From: Toxotes chatareus
Lineage: Eukaryota > Chordata > Actinopteri > Toxotidae
Direction: 5' to 3'
Length of the DNA: 64,000 nucleotides
Assembly (NCBI GenBank): GCA_016801885.1
Contig: CM028897.1
Span: forward strand, 19,961,001-20,025,000
The translations under genes and the position numbers were made by a program. The number at the start of each line of letters is the position of its first letter. Positions within the stretch are counted from its first letter, which is position 1. The notes beneath the pieces were generated by a model. The model was not told where the DNA came from, searched no databases, and worked only from the letters and a program-made list of their open reading frames with translations. Positions 49,163 through 61,478 of the stretch are shown in pieces.

Positions 49163-52139
49163 TATGGTTGATAAACCACCCAGGTGGAAATCTTTTCTTC
49201 TTTTAACACAGTTTTATGGGAGCAACAACATGGCGGTCATAGCAGGAAGTGACTCAGAGGTCAGCTGATCCTGCACACATATGCTTCCTATCATCATGCC
49301 AACACTTTTTTTTTTTTTTTTTTTTGTTTTGTGTGTGTGTTTGTGTGTTTATGTGTGTGTCTTCATTTGAATTCATGGAACAGAAGCGGAAAAAGCATAA
49401 TGATGATGTTATAAATTTAGTTTACAACCATTATATGGTTATATAACATATATTTTTATAACCACCTTCTCTGTTGTGAAGCCTGTTAAAAACGGATATA
49501 TATACAGTTATTATGTATACACAGAGTGGATTCAAAGTGCACCACACTTACAGGTCTGTCATATTCAAGACTGTGGAAAAACTACAAGATAGATAGAAAG
49601 ATAAGAAATTAGTATTTTAAAGAAGAAGGTATTAGCAACATTTGTCATTTGCCAGCACCACCAAAAATGAAATGTTTATGTTTTCAGTTTGTTTATTATA
49701 AGTACAAAATGAACCAAAAGAGAGAAATCAGATCAGAGTAAGCTTATTAATCCCCGGAGGGAAATTCTTTGGTTACAATCAAACTCCCAATGGAAAATGA
49801 AGAAAATAAAACATAGTATACAGAAGATAGAGGAAAGACAAAAAATAAAAAAAAATCTAAATAAGTAAAATAAAATTAACAATAAAAATAGAACAAAATT
49901 AAAAAAAAAAAAAAAAATACTACAATACCCACCCCTTAGAATATACATATACCCCAGTACTGAATGCAAAAGCATGTGTCTGGGTGTTACACTTACATGA
50001 CGAAACTGAAAATTGCTCACAACCGGGTGATTATATTTACAGGGTCTCCAAAGCTTTGCATGTAACTGTCATAGTGACAGAGTCACATATTCTTTGTTGC
50101 ATTTATTAATGAAGGGAACAGTTACATGAACAAGAACTTCTATAAGAAATGAAAATGAGAAATTCTGTAATTACATTTCTCTCCACTGCTTTGACACCTT
50201 GACACTGCTTGTGGACCGTTTTACCTGGGATGTGTTAGCTTGTTCCATGGACTGGACGAGAGGGTGAGGTGTAGTGAGTGAAGCGAGGTCTTATACAGTC
50301 TATGGTCCAGACATGCTTTTCTGTGCTGATGTGTAACTAGTACAACAATGTCATTGCTTTTCAGTATAGTTGACTCTGTGTGTCAATGACTTAATGGCTA
50401 ACCTGGCAGATGGTAGTTACAGTGGCAACCCTGTCTCTTAGAAATTATGTTTATTTATTACTGATGGTATCTGAGTCGCCAGGTGCTGCACATCTGTCAC
50501 ACCAGAGAACCGGGATTTGCATCCAGATTTCTTTCTGTGGTTAGATTTACACAGTAAAAGCTCTCAGGTTAGTGAAATGTTGCAGTTTGGTTAAATGTAA
50601 AGAAATATACAGTATTGTATCTTAAGTCTCTTCAAACTCCTGTTTTTACCCCCTTTGATCATTTGAAGCAAAGTGCATTGTAGGGGTGCAATGCAAAGTT
50701 ACCATCCGTATGTTTATATCAGGTGAGGGTGGTTTATTCCAGACATTGTGACAAATTGTCTAAACTGCTTCTTTTTCCATTTAGCTCTCTCAAAATAACA
50801 TGTAAACCATAAACCTGAATTCATTTTAAAAAAGTGTATTCGTTTCCATCTTTTCCGTGTAAATTCATACAATCGTTACATTGTTAGTCTCCTTGCTTCC
50901 TGGTTTGTTATGACCTTCAGTGCCCACCTGTGTTTCTGCACAGCTGTTTTTGTATCGTTGCTTTTGCATCAGTGTAATTGAATTAACTAAGTAACGTACG
51001 CTAATTCTGGCTTGCTTCACTGTGACGGGCTCGCTTGCTTCACAATACTAACCGATGATGTCCGACGTAAATGAGGGAGAAAATCAGCCGGGATGGGTCT
51101 CAGAGTGCAACACCTCCAACAACATGCCTTCACCTCTCTACTAAACTACAGGCTACACACTCGCATTTATAAGGTCAACATCATTGCAGATGGCCGTTAA
51201 ATTTCACAGATGACTAGTGTGTCGGCTGACAGTACATTTGATTGTTTAACACGAAGTCTTAAACTTACCCTGCCTTTGTTTGAGGAAGGCGACCTCCTTC
51301 TCTTGCCTGCTGCATGTTAGTCTGCTGCTCATTATAGACAAGAGTGTTACATTCATGTTTAGGTTCCAGGTTGCAAAGGAGCTGAACTGATTATTAATTG
51401 TTTTTGTGGAGATTGAAAAGATGTATTTTCTTTTGTTAATGAGCCTACAGATGAAATTGTGTGACAGTGAATTGGATAAACCATTTAAATGGCTGAATGT
51501 AGATGATTTAAAGTAACTGTTTATAAAAATATAGAAATAGAATAGAAATATTTGCATCATTTGTATGATTTGAATACTGTCAGTGCGCCTGGTGATTCAT
51601 TTAATTATATAACATGTTTTTCACCTTGTTTCAGCACATTAAATCCAGTCAACTCAAATCAAAAAAAAGTTCAACTGTTCAAACTGCAGCCAATGGTCTT
51701 ACAACGAATCTGAGCGTGGCTCCTTGTTCTTTCCAAGCCTGTGAACTTTGACCCTGAAGAACATTGAAAAAAGTCCAGTACTTTTCTTCACTCATTCAAA
51801 TTCATTCAGTTGGTTCTCAAACAGCTAAGTTGTCTTTGTCCACAGCATTTGAAATTTTTTGAAAATCCCACGGGGATATGTTAAAAGTGCATCAAACATC
51901 TTGGATTATTTTATTTGCCTGGAACAAGCCAAAGGAACAGACCCCGCCATGTAGTGTTGACTTTATAGAGCAAGGAAGTGAGATCCATTCACAAGAGGTC
52001 ACTCAGATGCATGTGGAGATACATTTTAATCCCAAGTGTGAACTGACATATGTAGAGCTGTTCACATTGTTCATACATGCCAGGTATGAACGAGGCCTCT
52101 GACACTGGGCAGATGCTTCGATGAGTGGATGATCTTCTG

Positions 52140-52340
52140 ATTTGACTGCACAGATCCGTGCGCCCTGTGGCAGACACAGCACAGCCATTTCAAAAGTGGG
52201 CTCTTCCTAAGTCTCCTTCCATGGAGCTCACTTTCATTCAGAAAGTCGTGAACAGTACGACGGGATACTGATGTGCAGGGAGGTTGGCTGTGATCCTGTG
52301 GAACTCCAACTTCTTCACAATATAAGAAGCTGTGGCAGGA
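52140..52340 (-). mobile_element. Tc1/mariner-like transposase fragment
   Basis: The minus strand reads, across frame breaks, KLGVPQDHSQP then VSRRTVHDFLNESELHGRR and LRKSPLLKW. That order resembles the second helix-turn-helix and linker of Tc1-like transposases (…SRRTV…L…GLHGR…RKPLL). No catalytic motif is recognisable. Boundaries are unknown, and the adjacent 51840-52100 may belong to the same or another repeat. Confidence 0.45.
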
Positions 52341-53223
52341 ACATCGGGCTAACTGTCTTAAACTATAGCTTTATGTCAAATGGTTCAGAACCTAATTACC
52401 ATCCACAAAGTAGCAAAGCTGAACAGCAAGAAACATGGAAGCTAGTGAGAAAGTTAACACATGGAAAGACACAGAACGTTTTATAGCTGAGAACTGAATT
52501 TTACTCACGACCACTGTAACTTGGATCCAGGAGTCACTGTCTGCTGGGACTCATTCATGCATCACACTTAATCTACGACAGGTTACTTTACAGAACATCC
52601 CACACTTCATTACAGCTCCCTGTCGCTGTACAGTGTATAGTCATTCGCTGTTTCTTTATTCAGTGTTAATCTATACTGTCGCCCCTTTTTATTGTCATTG
52701 TTGATGATTCATGTCTTCCATTACTCAGCTCCTGCAGCTGCACTGCAGTCTGAGATATTGTTTTAATCATCAGCGTATATTCATGTGCCAATGTCTTTCT
52801 GTTGTCACAGGGTTTCATCACAGTTCAACCTGTATATGCTGTATTCACTGATATTTGCTGATAATTGAGTGAGTTTGTGTTTGTATTTTAGATTCTGACT
52901 GTCCTGTGCCGAGCCCTCAGTGATCTAAAGTGGCAATAGCATAACTACACCAGTGGGAAGCAGCAAAGCACTAAACTGTGGCTAATCTGCTGGAAAGAAG
53001 AAGAAGAAAGTTGCTTTCATACAGCCTGTTAGAAGGGGGGGGGGGTGTTGCTTCATTATTCCCCTTTACCTTTCTGCATAAAAGGTACACCCCCCCCTCC
53101 ACCCCGACACACACACACACATACATCCAAACAGACCCTCACACACAGGCCCTCCCCCTCCAAAAGGCCTGTCTGGCTGTATAGTGTGTTTACAGTCATT
53201 TCCTTTTCCTCCTGAGCTGTTAA

Positions 53224-53364
<141 letters not shown>

Positions 53365-54101
53365 AAACACAGATCCAGGGGAGGGCAGATTCTTTCACTG
53401 CATATCTCAGTTTAAAGCTTGTCAGTTTTTCTGAATTACAAAATGATGTGATTGAAGCAACAGTTTCAGTCAGTTTCTGTTCACTTCTTTCATTGACTAA
53501 TGGAGAATGATGTTTTTATTTTTATTTACAGACTGGACTTAAGAACTTCTTCAGCTTGAAAATGAAGACTTATGGTGTGTAAACAGTAAGTTTCTGAGTA
53601 AGAAATGTCACACTTATCCAGACTGTCCAGCCATTCTTTTATTTTATGCTGTTTTCTTTTTTTTTTTTTTTTTTTTATTGGATGCATTTGAAGTCACAGC
53701 CCATCTCTAAAATTCACTTGAAGGTACTTGTGTTAAAGTAGGATTTTTCAGTCCAGCGTCCATTCCTCAGGCCTTTTGTCCCCCCCAGGCCATTCCAGAC
53801 CAGACAGGGGCCAGACTACAAACTGTTTACAAGCTGTCTGTCTGTCTGTCTCAAGTTCAACTGCAAAGTCCAACCTGGGAAACAAAAAGACAGTCCGCAA
53901 TGCAGACAAAGAAGGAGTAGGAGGAGGAGGGGGAGAGAGAAGGTGGTAAAAAACGTAGGTTAAGTGTGTGTGTGTGCATGCATTTGTGTATGTGTGTGTG
54001 TAAGGGAGGGGGGGGTTGTCTGTTGGACATGAACTTGAGACAGAAAAATGAGCCTCAGCCCTGCATTCCTGCTCTTGAAGCATAAAGTATACTCTAGGGA
54101 G

Positions 54102-54102
<1 letters not shown>

Positions 54103-54168
<66 letters not shown>

Positions 54169-54194
54169 CCTCAGGGGGGGGGGGGGGGGGGGGG
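54103..54194. repeat. (GT)n tract plus G21 homopolymer
   Basis: About 32 GT units (54103-54167), then TCCTCA and 21 consecutive G (54174-54194). The G run could form quadruplex structures and is a likely assembly error spot. Confidence 0.96.
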
Positions 54195-54884
54195 TCCTCT
54201 CTTCCTTTCCCTCTCTCCCATAAAGCATTGTAAAGTAGAACAGAATAGAACAGAGGAGAAAATCCCAAATATACCTTGTGTTAAAACACTTTTCAATTTA
54301 TTTCTATTCTCTGACTCTGTTCTGTTCAGATGAGTGGAAGACGGATGGTGTTGGACGGGAGGGAAGCGTGGTTTAAGGTGGAAGCAGCACTGCAGCGCAG
54401 CTCACTGACAGCTGACAGTCAGAACCCTGTTTGTATTTTTGCCCCTGAAGGGGAGGAGGAGGAGGCGTTCCTTCTGCCCTTCTGCAGAGTGTAACAGCAG
54501 ACACCACGCTGAGCTCTCCACTCCGAAATTAAACATCCCACATCAAGGGAACAGAGTTTTCCTCTGGAATTATATGGTTCAATGTGTGACTTTGAAAAAC
54601 ATCCTAAACAGATCCTAAACGTACTCTGAATATAAATGATCATAAATTAAATTCTATAGCAAGTTAACTGTAGATTGAGTGAATTATCTGTGTGAAACTA
54701 TAAGACTCTGTCTGCCCCAAATCATAACAGAAGTTATGAGCGGGTACTTATCACCATGCAGGTTCCACAGAAATACATGTAAAATAAGACAATACAGCTA
54801 TTTTTCCTAACAATAATAATTAGACTAATAATGATAATGGCAGCAGTGGTGACGCTGAGCAGGATCACAGGGACAGTAGGTTCT

Positions 54885-54935
54885 GCAAACCAGTCACAGA
54901 CTGGATCTGTGACTGGTTTGCAATCACAGATCCAG
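54885..54935. repeat. Overlapping perfect inverted repeats (alternative hairpins)
   Basis: Arm 54885-54900 (GCAAACCAGTCACAGA) is the perfect complement of 54906-54921 with a 5-nt loop. Overlapping it, 54901-54912 (CTGGATCTGTGA) pairs perfectly with 54924-54935. The two hairpins compete for the middle segment. Most likely a template-switch or foldback duplication product. Confidence 0.85.
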
Positions 54936-56034
54936 ACCCTGCAGATCTGGAGGCAGAAAGTCCTGCAGTCAGGAGGAGAGACCTCCTGCAGTTAGTAACA
55001 TGCTTTAATAAGAAATGATGAAAAGGAGCCATTTTCTTGTTTTATCAAAGCATTCATTACTGAAGAAACCAATTAAAACACAAGCTTCATTTGCTGAGGC
55101 AGTCACAGTAACTTTAGCTTACCAGTAATAACATGAATAATTGCAGACAGTTGTTATAGTAGTTAATGGCAAAATTCAAACACGTCACATCGTCACTCAC
55201 AAAGTTCTCGAATAAAATGGTTAATGTTGAGATTTTAACATATCTGAGTTTTTTTTTTTTTTTTTAATTTATTGAATTCAGTGAGGTAACATAGTAAAGA
55301 GACAGACACTGATTGGTGCTCCGGTGTATTCTGAGCGCTGACTGGCTTTGCAGCTGTGAACCTTACAGAAAAGTTAGAGTACAAAACTTTTACAGGGACA
55401 TTAATGCATCAAAGTACAAAAAGGGACAAAAAGGTTCAGATAGAACTTTATATTTCTAAGTTCGAAATACAAACAAATATCCACAGAATCATTTGACTTT
55501 TTAAATTTACTCCACTTCTTAACGCTCTACCCTTTTTCCCAGGCAGTTTCACAGTGACTCATCTCAGCTGGATGTGCTTGTTGTTGGCTCTCCTCCCAGA
55601 CAGACTGAACTCCATCCAACTGGGTCGTTTGTAACACGGAGCTGCTGCCATCGGCCAGTCGCAGATCCAGTGCGAGAGTGAGCTCTGTTTCTGCGTATCC
55701 CTTCCGCTCTGAGGTGAACTCCATTTACCTGCAGAACACTGCGTCTCTCATTGTTCTCCACCCACAGAAGCCGGTGAATGACAGACGGTCGCAGAGGAAG
55801 AGGACAACAGGAAGCACTGACTGCTTCTGGGCAGTCAGCAACGGCTGCTTCCAAATAGACTACAGAGTGATGTCCCTTTTCCTCTGAGCGTTCTTCCTCG
55901 ACTTCATCACAACAGCGTGGAAAGATAAGAAAGGAGAACTCTAAGAAAACATAATGTGGATAATTAGCCACAAGTTTTGTAAATAACATTGCAGTAAGGA
56001 ATTGCAGGGCAGCGAGTGTTTGTCAGTTTGACAG

Positions 56035-56520
56035 TAGTTAAATGTAACTAAATATTTTCCCCATGTACTGTGATTAAGAGCAAATTATAGGTATTTGGAT
56101 TTTACTTGAGTTTTTCCAGTTTATGCTAATTTATACTTCTGCTGCACCACAGTTCAGAGGCAAATGTTATTTATTTATTTTTTTTTATTTTTTTACTCCT
56201 CTACATTTATTTCACAGCTTTAGTTAAAAGAATATTTTACATATGAGCTTCTAAAATATGATGCATGGTTGTCTACAACAGTAAAATGTGGCTGACACAT
56301 TAATGCATCAGTCACAATGGTCTAATAATATTATACAGAATAGTCTAAAACTCCCAGAGGACCTTTTTTTTTTTTAATTCATGATTTTGTTTTTTTCACA
56401 TAAGTGACATTTTCAATGCAACACTTCTTGGAATGGAGCAGTAGTTATACCGTAGCATTGTTCTTTTTTATCTGAGTTTACTTAACTAAAGAATCTGAAA
56501 ACACCGTCCACCTCTAATCC
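56035..56520 (+). repeat. Fish-type interspersed repeat, class unresolved (copy 2)
   Basis: TACTTCTGCTGCACCACAGTTCAGAGGCAAATG, TTTACTCCTCTACATTTATTTCACAGCTTTAGTTA, TAAAATATGATGCATGGTTG and CACATTAATGCATCAGTCA follow the same consensus order as copy 1 at 22088-22450, ending near ACTAAAGAATCTGAAAACACC. A short inverted fragment of the same family is likely at 57150-57245. Confidence 0.65.
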
Positions 56521-57733
56521 TATGAAAAGTGACGGAGCTGTGTTTTTATCATGAAACTGACTTTGTGCCAACACCTCTTTGGCTCATGTTGGTTAGGGTA
56601 AAGAGATGCTGCGTATTTTTCTTGCTTCCAGTGGAGAGTAATCCCAGTGTGCACTGACTCAGCGTTACACTTTTCTTTTTGTAAAGTACAGCGGTGATAT
56701 GAGAGCTGTGAGTGTGAGCCTCACTGACTCTCCACCTTTCCTCTGTGAGGGTGCAGCTGTCTGCAGGCAGGAATGTAATGTGCTCTGTGTCTGTTCACTT
56801 TTTTTTTTTTTACAGCCACAGCAGGTCAAACACGCATCACTTACACCAACAGCCCACTTTCTGCTCCGTTCTGTTCTGTGTGATGCATTTAACGCAGCAA
56901 GAACGTGAAAATCGGACTTTTCTTACATTTGCATAGAACCAAAACTCCTCTGTGGTTCTCATGAGAACACGTTTACATAGAATATCAGGGGCTGCCTTCA
57001 GGAACACTGAAAAAATATGAAATAAAACATGTAAAAATAGTCCCTGTGCAGCATGGACACCTCCAAATGATATTATTGTGGCCTCTATTACAACAATAAT
57101 AGCATTATTATTGTCATTATTATTATAATTATTATTATTATTATTTGCAGTGGAGTAGAAGTAAAAGTAAAACACAAAACAGTAAAATACAAGTACCATA
57201 TATTTCTTTACTTTAGTAAAGGATTTAAGTAAATGTACTTACTTACTAACTTTATTATTATTATTACTATTGTGTTTTTTTTTTTTAATTAATCTTTAAT
57301 TAATGAGCTGGTAAATAATGGCATATAATAATGTATATTTTCGGCTGTAAACGTTTCGAAGTTATTCAAATTATGGAAATGTGAAAAGAAAAGAAATTTA
57401 AAATGATTTCACAATTCACTTATTAAAAACTGGATGATAGTAACTCATATAAACGCATGCGACTGAATTCGTGTAATTTTTTTTTTTTTTTTTTTTTTTA
57501 AGGTGAGAATAAAATAAGACCACACGAGCTGGGTGGCGCGGCTGAAAAAGGGCCTCCTCCTCGTCCTCCTCACTCTGGTATGTGGACTAAAGGGGACAAC
57601 GAGCTTTATGAGCTTCAGGGCTTCCGTCAGTATTGTTGGTTTTAAAGGAGGACAGAGACGGAGCAGTAAAGAGAGTCAACAGGCCAGCAGAGCACACCGC
57701 CGTTTGTCAAGTTCAATGTTAATGTTTAACGGT

Positions 57734-57797
<64 letters not shown>
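57734..57797. repeat. (CA)32 microsatellite
   Basis: Uninterrupted CA run. A separate (TTCTA)n/(TTCTG)n pentanucleotide tract follows at 57870-57915. Confidence 0.97.
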
Positions 57798-57800
<3 letters not shown>

Positions 57801-57869
57801 GGAGGGGGGTGAAATTCAATTTCTTCTTTTTAATCAATATCCCCCCACAGAAACAAGAAATTGGTCTTG

Positions 57870-57915
57870 TTCTATTCTATTCTATTCTATTCTATTCTGT
57901 TCTGTTCTGTTCTGT
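57870..57915. repeat. (TTCTA)n/(TTCTG)n pentanucleotide tract
   Basis: About five TTCTA units grading into four TTCTG units. Single-base variant turnover within the array is visible. Confidence 0.95.
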
Positions 57916-58375
57916 TTTTCTACAACAGTTGACTCATTGATTTTCCTTCTGGACTGTTATACCCAGAAACAGTCCCTGCTGCTGATCATTTCATTTTAAT
58001 TCACCGTCTGTTCAAATGTCCAGTTTCACGTTTGTTTCCACTGTTATAAAAACCCGAAATTTCACATTAGTGCAGTTTAAGCTTCGGAACAACCAATAAA
58101 ACTGTGTTTAATATTTTCAACAAATCCCTTTTTTTTTTCCTTTGGCACATAAATGAGTAATAATTAAAAGTCTGACGCGTGTTCCTACATGACCAATGGC
58201 TGTAACTCGCCGTGCACATGCGCATTTCATCTCTTTACTGTATCTAAAGGACATTTTTCGGTTTAGTTCAAACTGTAAAAGGCCTGAAGCAGAAAGTTAT
58301 GGCATGTATCCATCACCACCATCATCCAGCAAAGTGAACTATAAGTGTCCGAGAGGTTAAAGGTGTGTTTCATCT

Positions 58376-58380
58376 AAAAA

Positions 58381-58431
<51 letters not shown>

Positions 58432-58435
58432 TTTT
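58376..58435. repeat. A14-(AT)12-T22 self-complementary tract
   Basis: Poly-A runs into alternating AT and then poly-T, so the whole 60 bp can fold back on itself. It is a likely cruciform and replication-slippage site. Confidence 0.95.
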
Positions 58436-61121
58436 CAACGTTTTATTTTTGCCAGTCCTTTGAAAGTAGACCAAAACTGTTTTTAAAACTATCGGATCGT
58501 GTTTGGGTAAGATTTCTTGTGAAATATCATCATCTCAATGCGACTTCACTGACAGTTTCCTACTTTCAAAGGAAAAACGGTGTCAGGACGTGAACAGTAA
58601 AATGCGTTTCAATGTGCGCGCGGCCTTTCGGAGCGTTGGAGAGAAAGTGCTCCGCGCTCAGAACCAAACGGGACCAAACAGAACCAAACAGAACACAGCA
58701 CCGTTTAGCGTGTTGCAAACATTTGCTTTCAGTCTTACTCGGAGGAGCAGAAATAATAAGGACGCACAGAACTAGTGACCAGAACCGACTTGTAGCAGGA
58801 GGCTTGATGATCCGTGATCACATTAGAGATCATTTCGCTCTGCGCATAGGGGAATTCCGCTTTATTCCACTGTAACTTAAACGGCCTCACACTTTCACAA
58901 AACTCCCATTGCGTGCTGAGCTGAGTGGAGTTTGTACTTCACCTGATGCTGTGCTAATTTTCTGAGCATTTCTTTTTTCCCTTTTTGCAATTGTGCATTC
59001 ACCCCAGACTGTTAATCTGCTGTCAGTGCTGAGAGAGGAGCACAGCTCCCCATGATAGAGCGCCAGCCGTGATTCATAATTTCCCCGGTGAAACCGAGGC
59101 AGGCCCTCCCCTGACAATCATGAGCTCAGAGTTCGGCTTGGATACCATCCACATGCGCAGAGGATTACAATTACTGAACAAGTCAACAGACAGATTCTGC
59201 TCTCTAACGCCAGCACGCTGAACTGTGTTTGGGACAAAATAATATCAGGATTCTTTAAATAATAATAATAGTAATGAACCTTGATGCACCAAACATTACG
59301 CGCGGCTGTCTGGACGTCAGTACCGACGTGATTTAGAGACAAAATGTCTGTGGAAAGTTCAAAATCGCGGAACCCGACTGCAGCTGAGGACGATGGCCCA
59401 CCAAGCCTGTGCAAAGCGTGTGTCCGCGGCCCGCTGTCACTCACTTGTCGCCGTGACCGTGCGCGGGACCCTGCTGCTGAGGGAACAACAGCAGCCGCAG
59501 TGTGCGTGCGTGCGTGCGTGCGTGAGTCTAGTCTCTGTCAGACTAGACGACACAAAGCTCTGCTGCTGTAAAATGTTCGCGGGAGGCCTGACCGAGAGCC
59601 AGTCCTGTCCTGTCGCTGGTCACGTGACTCTCAAGGTCAAGCGCCCCCCCCTCTCTTTCTCTCTCTCTCTCTCACATACTGTACTGCAGCCTATGAGGAT
59701 GTGCACAGAGCGCTCTAACAATAGCTCAGTTTAACGTAGTATGTGTTCTGCTCTGTTCTGAGGATGAAGCTGCTGCTGTGTAAAGATGCGCAGGTCATTT
59801 GCAGAATAGACTTTAAAGCAAAATTTACTTTAAATGCACTTTTCTGCTTCATTTTTCCCACTAAGTCTTTACTTTTTATGCTACTTTTCACTTCACGTGT
59901 ACATTCTGCGCAGTTTCCACTCTATGACCGGAGTTCGTGGATTTTTGTGGACTGTTTGATAATCTGATGTGCTTCTAATGTTATTCTGCTCCCTGCTAAT
60001 ATCATACAGTACAGTTACAGACTGATAATTATAAGAACAATAAAATCCCATCGGATAGTTGTAAAAGAAAGCAACTAAGAACATTCAGTAGCTATACATA
60101 TTTTAAATTAAACTGAATACAAATAATTAATTAAAGTTTATATATTTGCTGTGTCATTTTTGTTTTGAAATTAAAATATTAGAGCCTACTTTTTCCGCCA
60201 GGCTACAGGGTCTCTACAGGATGAGAAATGTAAACTGTCAGCGGCTGAAGAAAATATAACTCTAAACTAAACTTTTAGTGGAGCGAGAAAAAAAAACCTA
60301 AACAAAGACATTTTCTGCTCATGATGCGATGCGTTTAAAAATTCAGGGCTTAATTTTTTTTTAATTTTTTTTTTAAAGAACTAAAGAATTTTAATACTTG
60401 GTCAGATTTAATTCAGGGGAATGCCTGTTCACACGGGTCTGTACAGGCCTGTGAGATGACAGGAGGATACGGATCGCATTGTTGTGGCGATGTTCCAGCA
60501 GGAGGCCACATTCAAATATGAATTCGCGGTCTCATAAACACTTTTTAATCTGCATGTGGAGTCAGAATTCCTCTGCTGTGTGTCCACTTCGCGGATATCA
60601 ACTTTCAGCGCTTTTTAATTTTTTTTTAATAAGCCAATTGCGGATTTGTTTGCAAAAATTTTTAAGGGCATATTTGGTTGAAGCAGCACATGCACACACG
60701 TTCTTCGAAGTTATCCAAAGTTGGAAGTTTTCTTTTTTTTTTTGTGAATTTAAAGATATAAGACCTAATACTACATCGGGATTAAAAGAATTTATTAACT
60801 GTTGCACTATACTTTGATTACTGGTTTACAGGCGTTATAAACAATATGGACAGCATAATAGTGTGTTTTCAGCTATTGGCTACTGGTCACGCACAACACT
60901 GACAAACAGTAAAACACAGACAGTTGACAGACAGTTACATCAAAGCAGGCAGGAAGGTGCTGTATTTACAGGATGCCTCTGAGATGAAGGTTTCTCACAG
61001 AGCCTTGGTTCTTTTCTTAAGTCTTATTTTGTCCTTTATGTGTCTTTTCTCTTTTCTTCCATGTTTTGACGCACGCGGTTACGCACAATCCTGGTCTTCC
61101 AGGTGTACCACGTCCACTGTC

Positions 61122-61127
61122 TTTATT
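61122..61127 (-). terminator. Candidate poly-A signal AATAAA of hoxb13a
   Basis: TTTATT on the plus strand reads AATAAA on the gene strand, about 105 nt beyond the hoxb13a stop. Other signals further away cannot be excluded. Confidence 0.4.
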
Positions 61128-61230
61128 TTTCTCTGATTTGTCTTTTCACTCCGTTCTTTTTTTTTATGTATAGCACGCAAATACACCTAGTCCCTTCACT
61201 AAAATAGTCCAAACAGCGGAAACCTACATG

Positions 61231-61478
61231 CTATGGCGCGCTACTCTTCACTTTGGCGACGAACTTCTTCTCCTTCACCCTCCTGTTCTGGAACCAGATG
61301 GTGATCTGCCGCTCTGACAGGTTGGTCACCGCAGAAATCTTCCTCCTCTTGTCCTTGGTGATGAATTTGTTGGCGGCGTACTCTTTCTCCAGTTCCTTCA
61401 GCTGCACTTTGGTGTACGGTATCCGCTTCTTCCTGCCTCGGCGGAAAGGCGAGCCGTCGTGCTGGTGCGCCACCACAT
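61231..61478 (-). CDS. hoxb13a: hoxb13a exon 2, homeobox
   Basis: Encodes (D)VVAHQHDGSPFRRGRKKRIP, then a complete group-13 homeodomain including ANKFITKDKRRKISAVTNLS and ERQITIWFQNRRVKEKK, ending FVAKVKSSAP and a stop at 61233-61231. The short C-terminal tail after the homeodomain is as in HOXB13. No defects seen. Confidence 0.97.

Larger units (their letters stand above)
46613..51830. other. Intergenic DNA with scattered repeats
   Basis: No coding gene supported. It contains a CA tract (47708-47732), poly-A runs (48163-48180, 49900-49917), a CT/CA compound tract (49121-49160), a retroelement end (49743-49769) and a probable repeat at 48180-49020. Other sequence is AT-rich and unremarkable. 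Confidence 0.55.
56521..61121. other. Intergenic DNA downstream of hoxb13a
   Basis: No supportable gene. It contains the second fish-repeat fragment, CA and pentanucleotide tracts, an A/AT/T palindrome and several poly-T runs. A somewhat GC-richer stretch, 58600-59660, holds short ORFs without domains and a repeat-free block (58900-59150) that could be regulatory. The hoxb13a 3' UTR occupies the right end. Confidence 0.55.
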
